NCBI GenBank assembly: GCA_027075325.1
Contig: JALTBN010000060.1
Location: forward strand, 94,010 to 158,009
Length of the DNA: 64,000 nucleotides
Direction of reading: 5' to 3'
Source: Thermococcus sp.
GTDB taxonomy: Archaea; Methanobacteriota_B; Thermococci; Thermococcales; Thermococcaceae
Shown here piece after piece: positions 1 to 8,331 of this stretch. The position numbers were made by a program, and so were the translations under genes. Within the stretch, counting starts at the first letter, position 1. Each line of letters opens with the position of its first letter. The notes beneath the pieces are model-generated. The model did not search any database, was not told the origin of the DNA, and worked only from the letters and a program-made list of their open reading frames with translations.

Positions 1-7
1 AAAGGCT

Positions 8-17
8 TTATATAATA
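8..17 (+). promoter_or_regulatory. TATA box of the NSS transporter
   Basis: The run tttatataat is a strong archaeal TATA element. A start site about 25 bp downstream would fall near position 35-40. This argues against translation from the ATG at 34 and for the ATG at 52 or 55. Confidence 0.6.
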
Positions 18-51
18 ATGCTAATATTACTAAATGGCAGAAGAGGGGTGG

Positions 52-1380
52 ATGATGTTCAACAGAAACCGACTCTGGTATATTTCTCTTGTAGTGGCCG
101 CCTATATGGTGGGTGTTTCAAACCTCTGGAAGTTCCCGGCTCTTCTCATGAAGTATGGACTGGGAGGGTTGCTCTCATACGTTTTCATGGTAGTCCTCAT
201 GATACCCCTAATCTCAACAGCTATGGTAAGTACAAAAAATAGGAGATATGAGCTGGTGGGGTTCTACAACAGGGAGTTCAACACGGTGGGACCCGCGATA
301 TCTTTTTTCCTGTTTGACACTCTCCTATTGTTGTACTACCCAATTGTCAGCGGATGGTTTTTGGAAAAACTATCTCCTGCCGGGATGGGTTCTTCCAATG
401 TGTGGAGTGCCGTGGCAATGTTCCTGTTCTTTGTGATGCTCCTCATCACCCTCGGCGGGGGCGGCAGTCGTACAATGGACGCGATGGTAGTTTCTCTGGT
501 TATATCTTTCCTCGCCCTGACCGTGGTTGGCTTGGCTCTTTACTCCAAGATTAGTGCGATGGGTTTGACATCTGTGTTCAGAGACCAGTTGCTCCAGGCG
601 CTCTCGTGGAAGGGAGTGAGCGGAAGGATGCTGGTGGACATGGCCAAAGGGGCGGCCTATTCCGTGGGAATTGGAATGGGATTCTACCTCCTCCTGGGGA
701 GCTTTTTATCTGAGAAGACCAGTCCAGTCAAGATAGCAACGGTGGCGGTTGTCATCGATACTTTGGTGGGGTTTCTCAGCACCCTGACTATGGTGATGGC
801 AATCTCAATATCCCCTAATGCGGGCGTTCGGGGGAGGGAAATAATTGTATCAACGCTACCAAAAACCCTCGAAGCAGCGGGCATGACTGCCGTTCTTTAT
901 TTCTTATATCTGGCGTTCTTTTTTGCCGCGCTCTCAAGCATGATTCCCCTTGGGGAGGTAGTTGTCAGGGTGCTGATGGAGCTTTCCAGAAAACCGTTAA
1001 ACCCCCGCAGGGTACCGGAGTTCAGAAAGAAGTCCGTACTTCGGATGATGGGTTTCACGCTCCTTCTTGGGCTGTTCATGGTGGCGGTGGGGGATTACAC
1101 AGGGCTGGATGTTGTGGGCATGCTCGACACCACCGTGGAGACGTTTATCCTCTTTGGGGCGGTTTTAGAGGTACTGGCGGTTTTCTACGGTAAGGATTAT
1201 ATCCCGATGGCATTAAAAGTAGGCTCTTATCCCGGTGTCATCTCTGTTCTTCTGCTTGGGATACTGGCAGTGTGGAACATGGTCTCGGGGCAGAACTTGA
1301 TTCCACTTTCAATCCTTCTCTTGGTACTCGGCGTTGCCATGTTACCTGGAAAGTTCTGGAGGAGGCACTTCAACAAGTAA
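52..1380 (+). CDS. Sodium-dependent (NSS/SLC6-like) transporter
   Basis: Predicted 442-residue membrane protein with about 11-12 hydrophobic helices. The first helix carries VGVSNLWKFP at residues 20-29, which matches the conserved TM1 motif of neurotransmitter:sodium symporters (G-x-G-N-x-W-R-F-P), where Na+ and substrate bind. Such archaeal members usually import amino acids with Na+. The substrate cannot be read from the sequence. An in-frame ATG at 34 exists, but the TATA box at 8-17 places transcription after it, and GAGGGG at 43-48 is well placed for the ATG at 52 or 55. The gene stands alone; its upstream neighbour lies outside the window. Confidence 0.8.
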   Translation: MMFNRNRLWYISLVVAAYMVGVSNLWKFPALLMKYGLGGLLSYVFMVVLMIPLISTAMVSTKNRRYELVGFYNREFNTVGPAISFFLFDTLLLLYYPIVSGWFLEKLSPAGMGSSNVWSAVAMFLFFVMLLITLGGGGSRTMDAMVVSLVISFLALTVVGLALYSKISAMGLTSVFRDQLLQALSWKGVSGRMLVDMAKGAAYSVGIGMGFYLLLGSFLSEKTSPVKIATVAVVIDTLVGFLSTLTMVMAISISPNAGVRGREIIVSTLPKTLEAAGMTAVLYFLYLAFFFAALSSMIPLGEVVVRVLMELSRKPLNPRRVPEFRKKSVLRMMGFTLLLGLFMVAVGDYTGLDVVGMLDTTVETFILFGAVLEVLAVFYGKDYIPMALKVGSYPGVISVLLLGILAVWNMVSGQNLIPLSILLLVLGVAMLPGKFWRRHFNK

Positions 1381-1529
1381 GCTTTGTTGGCCTCATCTAT
1401 TCTCTGGTGCACTTGGAGTTCATACTATTGGTTGAGCGAGCGAAGGCACGGGCTTAGACATTATCCCCCGTGGAATGATCCGGAGTCACTGACCATAGCT
1501 TTTTAACCCGTTCGGCCAACCGAAGGCCG

Positions 1530-2564
1530 GTGGTTAAGGTGACCGACGTAAAAACCGAGTGGGAAAAGGCTCTGGCTGAAAAGGACTGCGAGAAGTTGCT
1601 TGAGCTCTTTGATGATTACGTTGACTTCATCGAGGACGAGGAAACCCTCAGAAGGGAGCTGGAGCGCCTTAAGGACGCCGCGGTAGAGTGCGAAGACCCC
1701 TACGATTTAGCGCACGAGATAGCTCATATCTACGCAGATCTTGAGGACGTTGAGGGAGGGATAGACCTCTACAACAGGCTCATCGAGAAGAGCAGTAACG
1801 ACCCGGAGGAGTACGCTACAGCCCTCTACTACCTGGCGGATGCATACGAGCACTTCGGAAAGCCGGACAAAGCAATTGAAGTCTATGAGAAGCTGTTAAA
1901 GCACGAAGAAGAGGTTCTGAAGAACGAGAAGGAAATCGGCCTGACGCTGGCGAACCTCGCGGTCAACTACGACGAGCTTGGGGAGACAGAGAAGGCTATA
2001 GAGCTGATGGAGCGTGCGAGGGAGCTATTCGAGAAGCTCAACGACGAGAAGAACCACATGATAAGCCTCCTCGACCTGGCGCACTTCAAGTACGAGCTTG
2101 GCGACTACGATGCCGCGGAAGCGCTCATCCGCGAGGTCCTCAAGAACCCGAGGGACGACGAGGTGGAGATAAACGCGAAGCTCATCGAGGCGGAAATCTG
2201 GGCCGGTAGAGAGGACTACGGCAAGGCCTTCAAAGCCCTGCGCGAGGCCCTCGTGAAGGCCATCGACGTTAACGACGAGATATTCGAGCTTGTTTTTGAC
2301 ACGCTCGTCGACTTCATCGAGGGCCTCTTCAATGAGGGTGCCTACGATACCGTTGCCGAGAACATGGAGGCCTTTGCGGAGCTTTTCGAGGACGATACAG
2401 CCCACTTCTTCAGGGCGATAGCCGAGATGGCGCGCTGGAAGAAGGGGGACGAGGGGGCAAAGAAGCGCTTCGACGGGCTTTACTCAAAGGTCGAGAACGA
2501 GGACCTTCGCTCGATACTGGACGATTGGAAGAGGCCGAAACTGACGCTTGAGCTGGGGCTTTGA
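1530..2564 (+). CDS. TPR-repeat protein
   Basis: 344-residue soluble, very acidic protein built of helical repeats. Tetratricopeptide signatures are clear around residues 110-140 (LADAYEHFGKPDKAIEVYEKL) and 148-180 (LANLAVNYDELGETEKAIEL), with weaker repeats to both sides. TPR proteins are scaffolds for protein-protein contacts; the partner is unknown. The GTG at 1530 is about 25-30 bp after a TATA-like tttttaa near 1499-1505 and lacks a clear ribosome site, so the message may be leaderless; GTG at 1539 is an alternative start. A pyrimidine-rich stretch at 2571-2590 follows the stop and may terminate transcription. Confidence 0.8.
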   Translation: MVKVTDVKTEWEKALAEKDCEKLLELFDDYVDFIEDEETLRRELERLKDAAVECEDPYDLAHEIAHIYADLEDVEGGIDLYNRLIEKSSNDPEEYATALYYLADAYEHFGKPDKAIEVYEKLLKHEEEVLKNEKEIGLTLANLAVNYDELGETEKAIELMERARELFEKLNDEKNHMISLLDLAHFKYELGDYDAAEALIREVLKNPRDDEVEINAKLIEAEIWAGREDYGKAFKALREALVKAIDVNDEIFELVFDTLVDFIEGLFNEGAYDTVAENMEAFAELFEDDTAHFFRAIAEMARWKKGDEGAKKRFDGLYSKVENEDLRSILDDWKRPKLTLELGL

Positions 2565-2647
2565 GCATCTACTCTCTTTTCCTTTCTTATAGCTGTTATT
2601 TCACGAATTATGGTGGATGGCCTTCCAGAAGAGACCTGAATTTAAAG

Positions 2648-2663
2648 GAGGGCAAAAGCCCTC
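2648..2663 (-). terminator. Stem-loop at the end of the aEF-1B gene
   Basis: Perfect 6-bp hairpin, GAGGGC and GCCCTC around a 4-base loop, sitting on the stop codon of the aEF-1B gene and followed on the minus strand by CTTTAAATT. It is a plausible transcription terminator or 3' end stabiliser between two convergent genes. Confidence 0.45.
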
Positions 2664-2937
2664 AGATCCTCGAAACGGTTCCAACGCTTACGCTCTCGAC
2701 GTTCTCGACCTTCTCGAAGGCCTCGGTGACCTGGTCGAGGTCGTAGCCCTCCTCGTCCTTAGCCAAAACGTAGAACTTGAGGGCAACGAGACCAAACGCT
2801 ATCGGCTCGCGCTCGACCTTCGCCAAACCGAACTTCTCAGGGAGGGCCTCCTTGAGCTTTGCCTCAAGCTCGTCGAGGTTTACCTCGGGGTCGGTCGGCA
2901 TGACCTTGATCTCGGCCACCATGTTGAAGTCGCTCAT
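2662..2937 (-). CDS. ef1b: Translation elongation factor aEF-1 beta
   Basis: 91-residue protein matching the archaeal elongation factor 1-beta family in length and sequence: N-terminal MVAEIKVMPTDPEVNLDELE, a central FGLAKVEREPIAFGLVALK, and the C-terminal VENVESVSVGTVSR. It is the nucleotide exchange factor that regenerates GTP-bound aEF-1 alpha during protein synthesis. The start at 2937 is set by GGAGGTGA five to six bases upstream. It lies 12 bp after a zinc ribbon gene and is probably cotranscribed with it, an arrangement common in euryarchaea. Confidence 0.93.
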   Translation of the reverse strand: MSDFNMVAEIKVMPTDPEVNLDELEAKLKEALPEKFGLAKVEREPIAFGLVALKFYVLAKDEEGYDLDQVTEAFEKVENVESVSVGTVSRI

Positions 2938-2949
2938 CCTTTCACCTCC

Positions 2950-3129
2950 TCACGGTCCTTCCCAGCCGCACTTGGGGCACTTATAGGGCACCGCTAAAAC
3001 CCTGCAGGATTCGCAGCGCCAGATTATCTCCTCGCCGCAGTTGGGGCACACGAAGTGGGTTGCGTGCTCCCTTGGGGTTATTTCTTTTCCGCATGATGTG
3101 CACACCGGTACCTCAAACTTCATCTCCAC
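2950..3129 (-). CDS. Small zinc-ribbon protein (DUF1610-like)
   Basis: 59-residue protein with four CxxC-type knuckles (CTSCG, CPNCG, CESC, CPKCG), enough to bind two zinc ions. Short proteins of this kind are found beside aEF-1 beta in many euryarchaea and are thought to bind RNA or ribosomes; the exact role is not established. GTG at 3129 is preferred because GGAGGTG lies exactly six bases upstream. A longer reading from TTG at 3144 would overlap the ribosome site, and ATG at 3123 is less well spaced. A TATA element (tttataag on the minus strand, about 3188-3198) drives the pair. Confidence 0.8.
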   Translation of the reverse strand: MEMKFEVPVCTSCGKEITPREHATHFVCPNCGEEIIWRCESCRVLAVPYKCPKCGWEGP

Positions 3130-3208
3130 TGCAAACACCTCCAAGAAAGGCGGTTTTTCCGGCCACTGCTGAGCGTTCCAGTGGGGAGCTTATAAATCTT
3201 TCGAATGC

Positions 3209-3268
3209 GGGCTCATCTAACCTCGCATCATCATCCCTCAGAAAGGAGAACGCCAATCATCGCCCGAA
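3209..3268 (-). ncRNA. Candidate C/D-box guide sRNA
   Basis: On the minus strand this intergenic stretch has the order of a C/D-box methylation guide: a C-like box GCGATGA, a 15-nt guide, D' box CTGA, a 3-nt spacer, a perfect C' box ATGATGA, an 11-nt guide, and a D-like ATGA (one mismatch to CTGA). It is closed by CGG/CCG pairs at the ends. Spacings fit archaeal sRNAs. The imperfect C and D boxes keep the confidence moderate. No target was identified. Confidence 0.45.
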
Positions 3269-3272
3269 TTCG

Positions 3273-3725
3273 TCAGATCTCCTCCTTCACTGACACGAAC
3301 GATACCATTGTCACGGTCTGGCCGAGTCCCTTTATTTCCCTCAGCCGGTCTATGACAATGTGACCGATTTCCTCCGAGTTGCTTGCCCTGACCTTTATCA
3401 GCAGGTCCCATTCACCCGTTATTATGTGAACTTCGTAGACTCCGTCCAGGGCCGCGACCTTTTTAGCCACCTCGCGCTGGTTTATCCCGGACTCCGGGTC
3501 GTACCTGGCCAGGATAAATGCCGTGGTTCCAAGGTCGAGTTTTTTGTAGTCGGGTTTTATGGTGAACTTCTCTATAATCCCTTCGTCCACCAGTTTTTTT
3601 ATCCTGTAGTGGACGGTTGTCCTTGGTATTCCGAGCTTTTTGCTCAGCGTCGCTATATTTTCCCTCGCGTTTTTGCGGAGTTCCTCAAGCAGACGGAGGT
3701 CTATATCATCCAGCTGCCCCTGCAT
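3273..3725 (-). CDS. Lrp/AsnC-family transcriptional regulator
   Basis: 150-residue protein with the standard Lrp layout: an N-terminal winged HTH (LDDIDLRLLEELRKNARENI through TTVHYRIKKLVDEGIIEKFTI, residues 5-55) and a C-terminal RAM/AsnC ligand domain (residues 65-145, with GVYEVHIITGEWDLLIKVRA). Such proteins form dimers to octamers and often sense amino acids. GGGGGAC precedes the ATG. The target genes are not known; this could be the factor acting on palindromes found upstream of amino-acid genes elsewhere in the window, but nothing here proves it. Confidence 0.88.
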   Translation of the reverse strand: MQGQLDDIDLRLLEELRKNARENIATLSKKLGIPRTTVHYRIKKLVDEGIIEKFTIKPDYKKLDLGTTAFILARYDPESGINQREVAKKVAALDGVYEVHIITGEWDLLIKVRASNSEEIGHIVIDRLREIKGLGQTVTMVSFVSVKEEI

Positions 3726-3789
3726 CGTCTTCGTCCCCCACAGTGTCGTCAGATCTACAGAACTGATATCTAAGTTTGATGATTGTACA

Positions 3790-4344
3790 TTATTTAAGGT
3801 TTTCTTTTAGCCATTTAGCGAAGGCCTCAAGGGCATGGCCCCTGTGGGATATCATGTTCTTTTCCTCGGTTGTCATCTCAGCAAAAGTTTTTTCAAAACC
3901 TGACGGTCTGAATATGGGGTCAAACCCAAAGCCGTCGCTTCCGAGAGGTTCGCTGGTTATCTCCCCATCGACGCGGCCTTCGAAGGTGTGCAACGCACCG
4001 TCCCAGTACGCAACGACGCTCTTGAAGTATGCCCTTCTGTCACTCACTCCTTCGAGGAGTTTTAGAATCCCCCATACCCCCAGCGTTTTGTACACGTACG
4101 CTGAATAAACGCCTGGAAACCCCCGGAGGGACTCTATGAAAAGGCCGGAATCGTCGAGGAAAAAGGGACCCTCAATGCGCTCGCTGAGCCACTTTGCCCC
4201 GTACTCCGCTACCTCTTCAAGCGTATCCGCCTGTATCTCTGGGTACTCAAAGTGTACCTGCTTAACTTCCACTCCCAGGGGTTCGAGGTACTCCCTGGCC
4301 TCCCTGACTTTTCCGGGGTTTGAGGTTATGAACTGGAGTTTCAT
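3790..4344 (-). CDS. rdgB: XTP/dITP diphosphatase (HAM1/RdgB family)
   Basis: 184-residue protein with the HAM1 signatures: N-terminal [16 protein letters not shown] (residues 5-20, SNxxK nucleotide site), [21 protein letters not shown] around 61-82, and [15 protein letters not shown] near 134-148. The family hydrolyses dITP, dUTP-like and XTP nucleotides to monophosphates and keeps deaminated bases out of DNA and RNA. Length is normal. It is transcribed away from the Lrp gene's upstream side with a 64-bp gap and appears to be a single gene. Confidence 0.93.
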   Translation of the reverse strand: MKLQFITSNPGKVREAREYLEPLGVEVKQVHFEYPEIQADTLEEVAEYGAKWLSERIEGPFFLDDSGLFIESLRGFPGVYSAYVYKTLGVWGILKLLEGVSDRRAYFKSVVAYWDGALHTFEGRVDGEITSEPLGSDGFGFDPIFRPSGFEKTFAEMTTEEKNMISHRGHALEAFAKWLKENLK

Positions 4345-4389
4345 GTTACCACAGGTTTGGAAAGGGAAATGAAGGTAAAAAGCTGTCGC

Positions 4390-4878
4390 TCAGTCTATTC
4401 TGTATCCTATCTTCTCGATGAGCTCCCGTCTTTCGGCCTTCTGTTCGTCTGTTTCAATTTTGTTGGCCGCTTTTCCGTCTACAACACCGAGGACGCTTCT
4501 ACCGAGTTCCGTCTCAGCTACTATAACCTGGAACGGATTCTCGCTTGCCCCGTACACCATGGCGACTGCCGGGTGGTTTTTAATGGTGTTGAGAACGTTT
4601 ATGGGGAACGCGTCCTTCATTATTATGACAAAGACGTGCCCGGCCCCGATTTTAACCGCGTTCTTTGCCGCGAACTTCTCCAGCTCTCCATCGTTTCCGG
4701 TGTATCGCGTCAGCTGCGGCTTGGCCTCGTTCATGGCTATCCCGAATTTTATTCCCGGAACTGCCGTCAGTAGGGCCCTTGCGAGGTCGTCCACTGTGAA
4801 TATTGAGAAGTTGCCCTGCCCGATTACTACCTCTGCTCCGTCGGGCTTTTCAATGTCAACAACCTCAATCTTGACCAT
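4390..4878 (-). CDS. Adenosine-specific kinase (DUF355 family)
   Basis: 162-residue protein belonging to the archaeal adenosine-specific kinase family (PF04008). Family signatures are VVIGQGNFSIFTVDDLARAL near the N terminus, GIKFGIAMNEAKPQLTRYTGND, and GAGHVFVIIMKDAFPINVLN. Crystal structures and nucleotide binding are known for relatives; the physiological role in purine salvage is less certain. I start at ATG 4878 because GGTGA is suitably spaced; the longer open frame to 5004 would run under the divergent regulator gene. It is divergent from that regulator with a 55-bp gap. Confidence 0.88.
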   Translation of the reverse strand: MVKIEVVDIEKPDGAEVVIGQGNFSIFTVDDLARALLTAVPGIKFGIAMNEAKPQLTRYTGNDGELEKFAAKNAVKIGAGHVFVIIMKDAFPINVLNTIKNHPAVAMVYGASENPFQVIVAETELGRSVLGVVDGKAANKIETDEQKAERRELIEKIGYRID

Positions 4879-4933
4879 CTGCATCACCGATAAAAATATA
4901 ACGTTGAACGCTTTAACCTTTTCGTGGGCAGCC

Positions 4934-5845
4934 ATGCCGGAATCAGAGCTCGATGAAATGATATTCCTGGTGGAACTTTTGAATAAGTATCCTACCGACA
5001 GCATCAGAAAGATAGCTCAGTCGGAGGGGATAGATTACTACTATCTGAAGAGGCTATATGATAAATACCGCGACCACATCTCTGTTTATGCCATTTACAA
5101 CATAAAGAGACTCGGTCTCCACAGCTACCTGGTGTTTCTCTCGGTTCCACGGGAAAAGCTTCGTGAGACGGCTGAGGTGCTTAAGGCAAGCCCATTCGTT
5201 CTACATGTAAGTGCAATGTTTGGGTTTAAAAACGGTATTCACATGATCATGCATGTTCCCACGGAACAGCAGGATCTTATAGGGGAGTATCTCAGCAGGT
5301 TCTCGGATGATTTTGAGTACTACGAAGTCAGGGCCTATCCCCCCTCCGGAGACGATAACTTCGGGGAGTGGGACCTCAGCTACAGCTACGCCGTTCTGAT
5401 GGACATACTCAAATGGGACGCCAGAACGCCTATCTCCGAAATATCAAAGAAACTTGGGAAGAGCAGACCGACTGTGAAGTACATGATAGACAGGCTCAAG
5501 AAGGAGGACATCCTCCTGGGCTACGGGGCGGCCCTTGACAACGACATGGCCGACAGGAGTGTTGGGGGAATATCGTCCACGCTCAACGAGGACGTTTTCG
5601 AGCGCTTCAAAGAGTATGAAATCCAGGTTGGTGTCCTCAGGGGAGCTGGTTACTACCTTGAATGGTATTTCTCCTCGAATGAAGATCTGGCCGAGAAGAT
5701 ATTTGAGTTCGGAAAATACGCTGAAAAAGTTGCCATAATGTATCTGGATATGCTTCGTGACATAGAGGAGAAGTACAAGCTCTGGAGGTTCTCGGGGATG
5801 ATTAAAAAAGATGGAAGCGGTTACCGCTCCATCCTCGACTTTTGA
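4934..5845 (+). CDS. Tandem Lrp/AsnC-like transcriptional regulator
   Basis: 303-residue protein that seems to hold two Lrp-like units in one chain. The first has an HTH (residues 20-40, TDSIRKIAQSEGIDYYYLKR) followed by a ligand-domain-like stretch (55-130). The second has a clear AsnC-type winged HTH at about 155-200 (TPISEISKKLGKSRPTVKY, then MIDRLKKEDILLGYG) and a second alpha/beta region. A protein with two DNA-binding heads could work as a monomer-encoded dimer. ATG 4934 is chosen because the upstream open frame is antisense to the kinase gene. No strong ribosome site, so possibly leaderless. Function and targets unknown. Confidence 0.75.
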   Translation: MPESELDEMIFLVELLNKYPTDSIRKIAQSEGIDYYYLKRLYDKYRDHISVYAIYNIKRLGLHSYLVFLSVPREKLRETAEVLKASPFVLHVSAMFGFKNGIHMIMHVPTEQQDLIGEYLSRFSDDFEYYEVRAYPPSGDDNFGEWDLSYSYAVLMDILKWDARTPISEISKKLGKSRPTVKYMIDRLKKEDILLGYGAALDNDMADRSVGGISSTLNEDVFERFKEYEIQVGVLRGAGYYLEWYFSSNEDLAEKIFEFGKYAEKVAIMYLDMLRDIEEKYKLWRFSGMIKKDGSGYRSILDF

Positions 5846-5846
5846 T

Positions 5847-6797
5847 TTATCTGAGGAGCGGACAGTACTCCACCCCGTCTATCTGGCCCGTTACCTGGTA
5901 CTCAATGGCCCTGCAGTCGTGGCACATGTACCTGAACGGGCAGTTGCTGCAGGCGTCTATTCTGTCTTTTGTCAGCTTCCACAGCTCCTTTAGTTTCTTC
6001 TTTCTCGTGACGTGCTTCAGACCCTCCTTTTTGGCGTCACCGAGGACGTAGTTCCTCATCAGCGGGCACGGAAGAATGTAACCGTCCCCCGTAACCGCCA
6101 CGGTTCCAGCCAGGCAGTCGTGGTACTTTTTGTTGGTTGGATTGCGGCTCCGTCTGAGTTCGAAGAGGTTTGCTGTTGTCTCCCTAATGGATGGCGCGTA
6201 CAGAACGTCCAGGTATATCTCAAGCTCTCCATCGCCGTCCAGCTTTGACATGAGCTCTTTTGCCTCATCCATGTTCCTTTGGTCTACAGTAACGAGGAGT
6301 CCGGATATCCATGGGATGGAGGTGGCTTTTATGATATTGTTTACATCGTACTCCATCTCCAGAATGATTTTAACGCCCTCTATCGGTCCCACTTTGTCCA
6401 CGTCCTCCATGAGAACAGTCGCGTGAACCTCTTCTACGCCCATCTCCTTCGCCAGTCTCGCCGTTCTCACTACCTCTCCAGGCTCGTCGTAGTTGGTTAT
6501 CCATATCTCTCTTCCGCCCAGTCTCTTGAAATCTCTGATAATCCTCCTGATCTCGGCTTCATTCATCTTTTCTCTTCTCATTATGAAGTGATTGTTACCT
6601 ATGCATCCGATTGAGCGCGGAATTCCATAGACCTCGTCGAAGCGTCCCTTTCCGGCGCCGAGGTTGAGTATCAGCCTCTCCAACTTCCCCGTGTGTGGGA
6701 TTTCACTCCAGGGGGGCTTTGCCAGTGTTACTGCCTTTTCCACCCCATAGAACTCTATCTCATCGTTTCCGATGTCAACTCCCATTGCCTCAGCCAT
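5847..6797 (-). CDS. SPASM-domain protein lacking the radical SAM CxxxCxxC
   Basis: 316-residue protein. The C terminus carries a SPASM-type Fe-S cluster region: a Cys at YHDCLAGT, PCPLMRN, then CSNCPFRYMCHDCRA and a last Cys near the end (EYCPLL). The middle looks like a radical SAM TIM barrel (KRLGGREIWITNYDEPGEV). The expected N-terminal CxxxCxxC that binds the catalytic cluster is absent: the equivalent region reads GCIGNNHF with a single Cys. It may be a peptide-binding or catalytically dead relative of peptide-modifying radical SAM enzymes, or use another cluster arrangement. GGTGGTCAC precedes the ATG; a TATA box (agtatatatac, minus) lies near 6825-6835. Confidence 0.7.
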   Translation of the reverse strand: MAEAMGVDIGNDEIEFYGVEKAVTLAKPPWSEIPHTGKLERLILNLGAGKGRFDEVYGIPRSIGCIGNNHFIMRREKMNEAEIRRIIRDFKRLGGREIWITNYDEPGEVVRTARLAKEMGVEEVHATVLMEDVDKVGPIEGVKIILEMEYDVNNIIKATSIPWISGLLVTVDQRNMDEAKELMSKLDGDGELEIYLDVLYAPSIRETTANLFELRRSRNPTNKKYHDCLAGTVAVTGDGYILPCPLMRNYVLGDAKKEGLKHVTRKKKLKELWKLTKDRIDACSNCPFRYMCHDCRAIEYQVTGQIDGVEYCPLLR

Positions 6798-6891
6798 GTG
6801 ACCACCGTTAATGAATCAGAAGGCTACGTATATATACTTTTTCTATTCCTATTTTGCATACTACTGAAAATAGTTACAAAAACCTGTAAAA

Positions 6892-7347
6892 CTAATTCCT
6901 GTGGTAATCTGCGGGTATCCACTTGTCCCCCTCTATCCAGAAGCTCCCGTCCTCCCTTACCTCCTTTTTCCACACTGGGACACGGTGCTTCACCTCGTCT
7001 ATCGCCCACCTGCACGCGTCGAACGCCTCATTCCGGTGCTCGCCGCTTGCGATTATCAGAATGGTGTCCTCTCCAACCTTTAGTTCACCGACCCTGTGCC
7101 ATATCAGCATGTCAAGTATCCGGAACCTTTCCATGGCTTCCTCCCGTATTCTATCCATTTCCGCAACGGCCATATCCTCGTATGCCTCGTAGTTCAGTTT
7201 TATTACTTCCCGTCCCTCGCTTTTCTTTCGAACCTTTCCCAGGAATATCACGTAGCCGCCGGCGTAGGGTGTTGAGACGAGCTCAACCGCGGAGTTTATA
7301 TCGAAGGGCTCCCTTACCACCGCCACTTTTCCCTTTTTATCGGCCAT
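6892..7347 (-). CDS. moaE: Molybdopterin synthase catalytic subunit
   Basis: 151-residue MoaE family protein. Signatures are GGYVIFLGKVRKKSEGR, the YEAYEDMAVAEM stretch, IWHRVGELKVGEDTILI, and HRNEAFDACRWAIDEVKHRVPVWKKE, which contains the conserved lysines for substrate binding. With MoaD it inserts dithiolene sulfur into precursor Z; in Thermococcales the cofactor normally holds tungsten. Start at 7347 is supported by GGTGA six bases upstream, so the 17-codon extension is discarded. A ThiF/MoeB-like protein that could activate MoaD is encoded 1 kb away. Confidence 0.93.
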   Translation of the reverse strand: MADKKGKVAVVREPFDINSAVELVSTPYAGGYVIFLGKVRKKSEGREVIKLNYEAYEDMAVAEMDRIREEAMERFRILDMLIWHRVGELKVGEDTILIIASGEHRNEAFDACRWAIDEVKHRVPVWKKEVREDGSFWIEGDKWIPADYHRN

Positions 7348-7416
7348 GTCCTTCACCGTTTTATCTTCCCCCGGAAGGTTTTTGAAACTGCCGCCCAACA
7401 GTTGCTGGTGAAGAGA

Positions 7417-8331
7417 ATGAGAAAGGGGACTTCACTGGCGATTGCCCTCATAATTACTGTGATGGTGATCTCATCCGCCTGCATCACTGGCGGATCCCAT
7501 AAAACCTCCTCGACCTCCTCTCCGCTTCCCAGAGGGGAGACCACGATGTCTCAGTCTTCCTCTCACCCGAAGGCCTCCTCCACTTCTTCCACGACCACTT
7601 ATTCGTCTGCTTATCCCAGTTCCACCTCCACCACCCACTCAACCCAGGGGACTGCCCCCTCTCCGGCCGGGCCCTTTTTGAATTCCCTTGAGACGATATT
7701 GGATTACACCCTCACGATGAGAACATACCTTAACGTATCCGCTGTTGTGGAGTCGTCCGGCGTTGTCAGGATGGAGAACGTCTCCCTGGTCTCCAACACC
7801 TCGGCGGCATTTAATATCCCTCCCCGCAAGATGGAGATGAACATCAGCGCGTACACATCCCCCGCAGGGGGCAGGTCTTTCACCGAGATATTTCTCGTCG
7901 GGGATACCGCTTACGTTCGCTCTTTTGGGAACTGGAGCGTTCTTCACAGGGGGGACGACGGTTTTTCGCCTATTCTCAATACTTTCAGGTACAACCCGCT
8001 CAGCATGGTCTTGAATGCAATCCGCAGCGGTTCCTGTTCGTTCGAGGGTACACCTGAGAACGGCAGCGTTGTGTGCACGGGGGAAGGTGTTCTCTCTCAG
8101 GCCGTAATCCTGGCCGTCGGTGCGCCATCTGGCTCTGAAGTGAAAGTTCGTTCGGGTAAGGTCGAGCTGGACTTCATGAACGGAAAACCAATCGGAGGGC
8201 ATCTTGAGGTCTCTTTCAGCATTTCCTCCAGCGGCAGCGTCAGTTTGACTCAAAAAGGCCTTCTTCGCCAGGAGTTCGAGGTGAGGCGGATAAACAGGGG
8301 AGAGAACATCGAGCCTCCCCTCACCGGCTGA
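7417..8331 (+). CDS. Predicted Ser/Thr-rich lipoprotein
   Basis: 304-residue exported protein. A hydrophobic signal ends in a lipobox-like VISSAC (Cys about residue 22), so it is probably anchored outside the membrane by a lipid. Residues 25-90 form a Ser/Thr/Pro-rich linker, a typical extracellular stalk, followed by a globular domain with several N-x-S/T sites. No enzyme motif recognised. GGTGA at 7407-7411 fixes the start at ATG 7417 rather than TTG 7402. The gene is convergent with the MoeB-like gene and their ends overlap by 11 bp. Confidence 0.7.
   Translation: MRKGTSLAIALIITVMVISSACITGGSHKTSSTSSPLPRGETTMSQSSSHPKASSTSSTTTYSSAYPSSTSTTHSTQGTAPSPAGPFLNSLETILDYTLTMRTYLNVSAVVESSGVVRMENVSLVSNTSAAFNIPPRKMEMNISAYTSPAGGRSFTEIFLVGDTAYVRSFGNWSVLHRGDDGFSPILNTFRYNPLSMVLNAIRSGSCSFEGTPENGSVVCTGEGVLSQAVILAVGAPSGSEVKVRSGKVELDFMNGKPIGGHLEVSFSISSSGSVSLTQKGLLRQEFEVRRINRGENIEPPLTG

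Noticed and set aside
5535..5738. Other reading frames inside the tandem regulator and many other long antisense frames
   Set aside because: High-GC third positions make long shadow frames; they lack starts, ribosome sites and family signatures.
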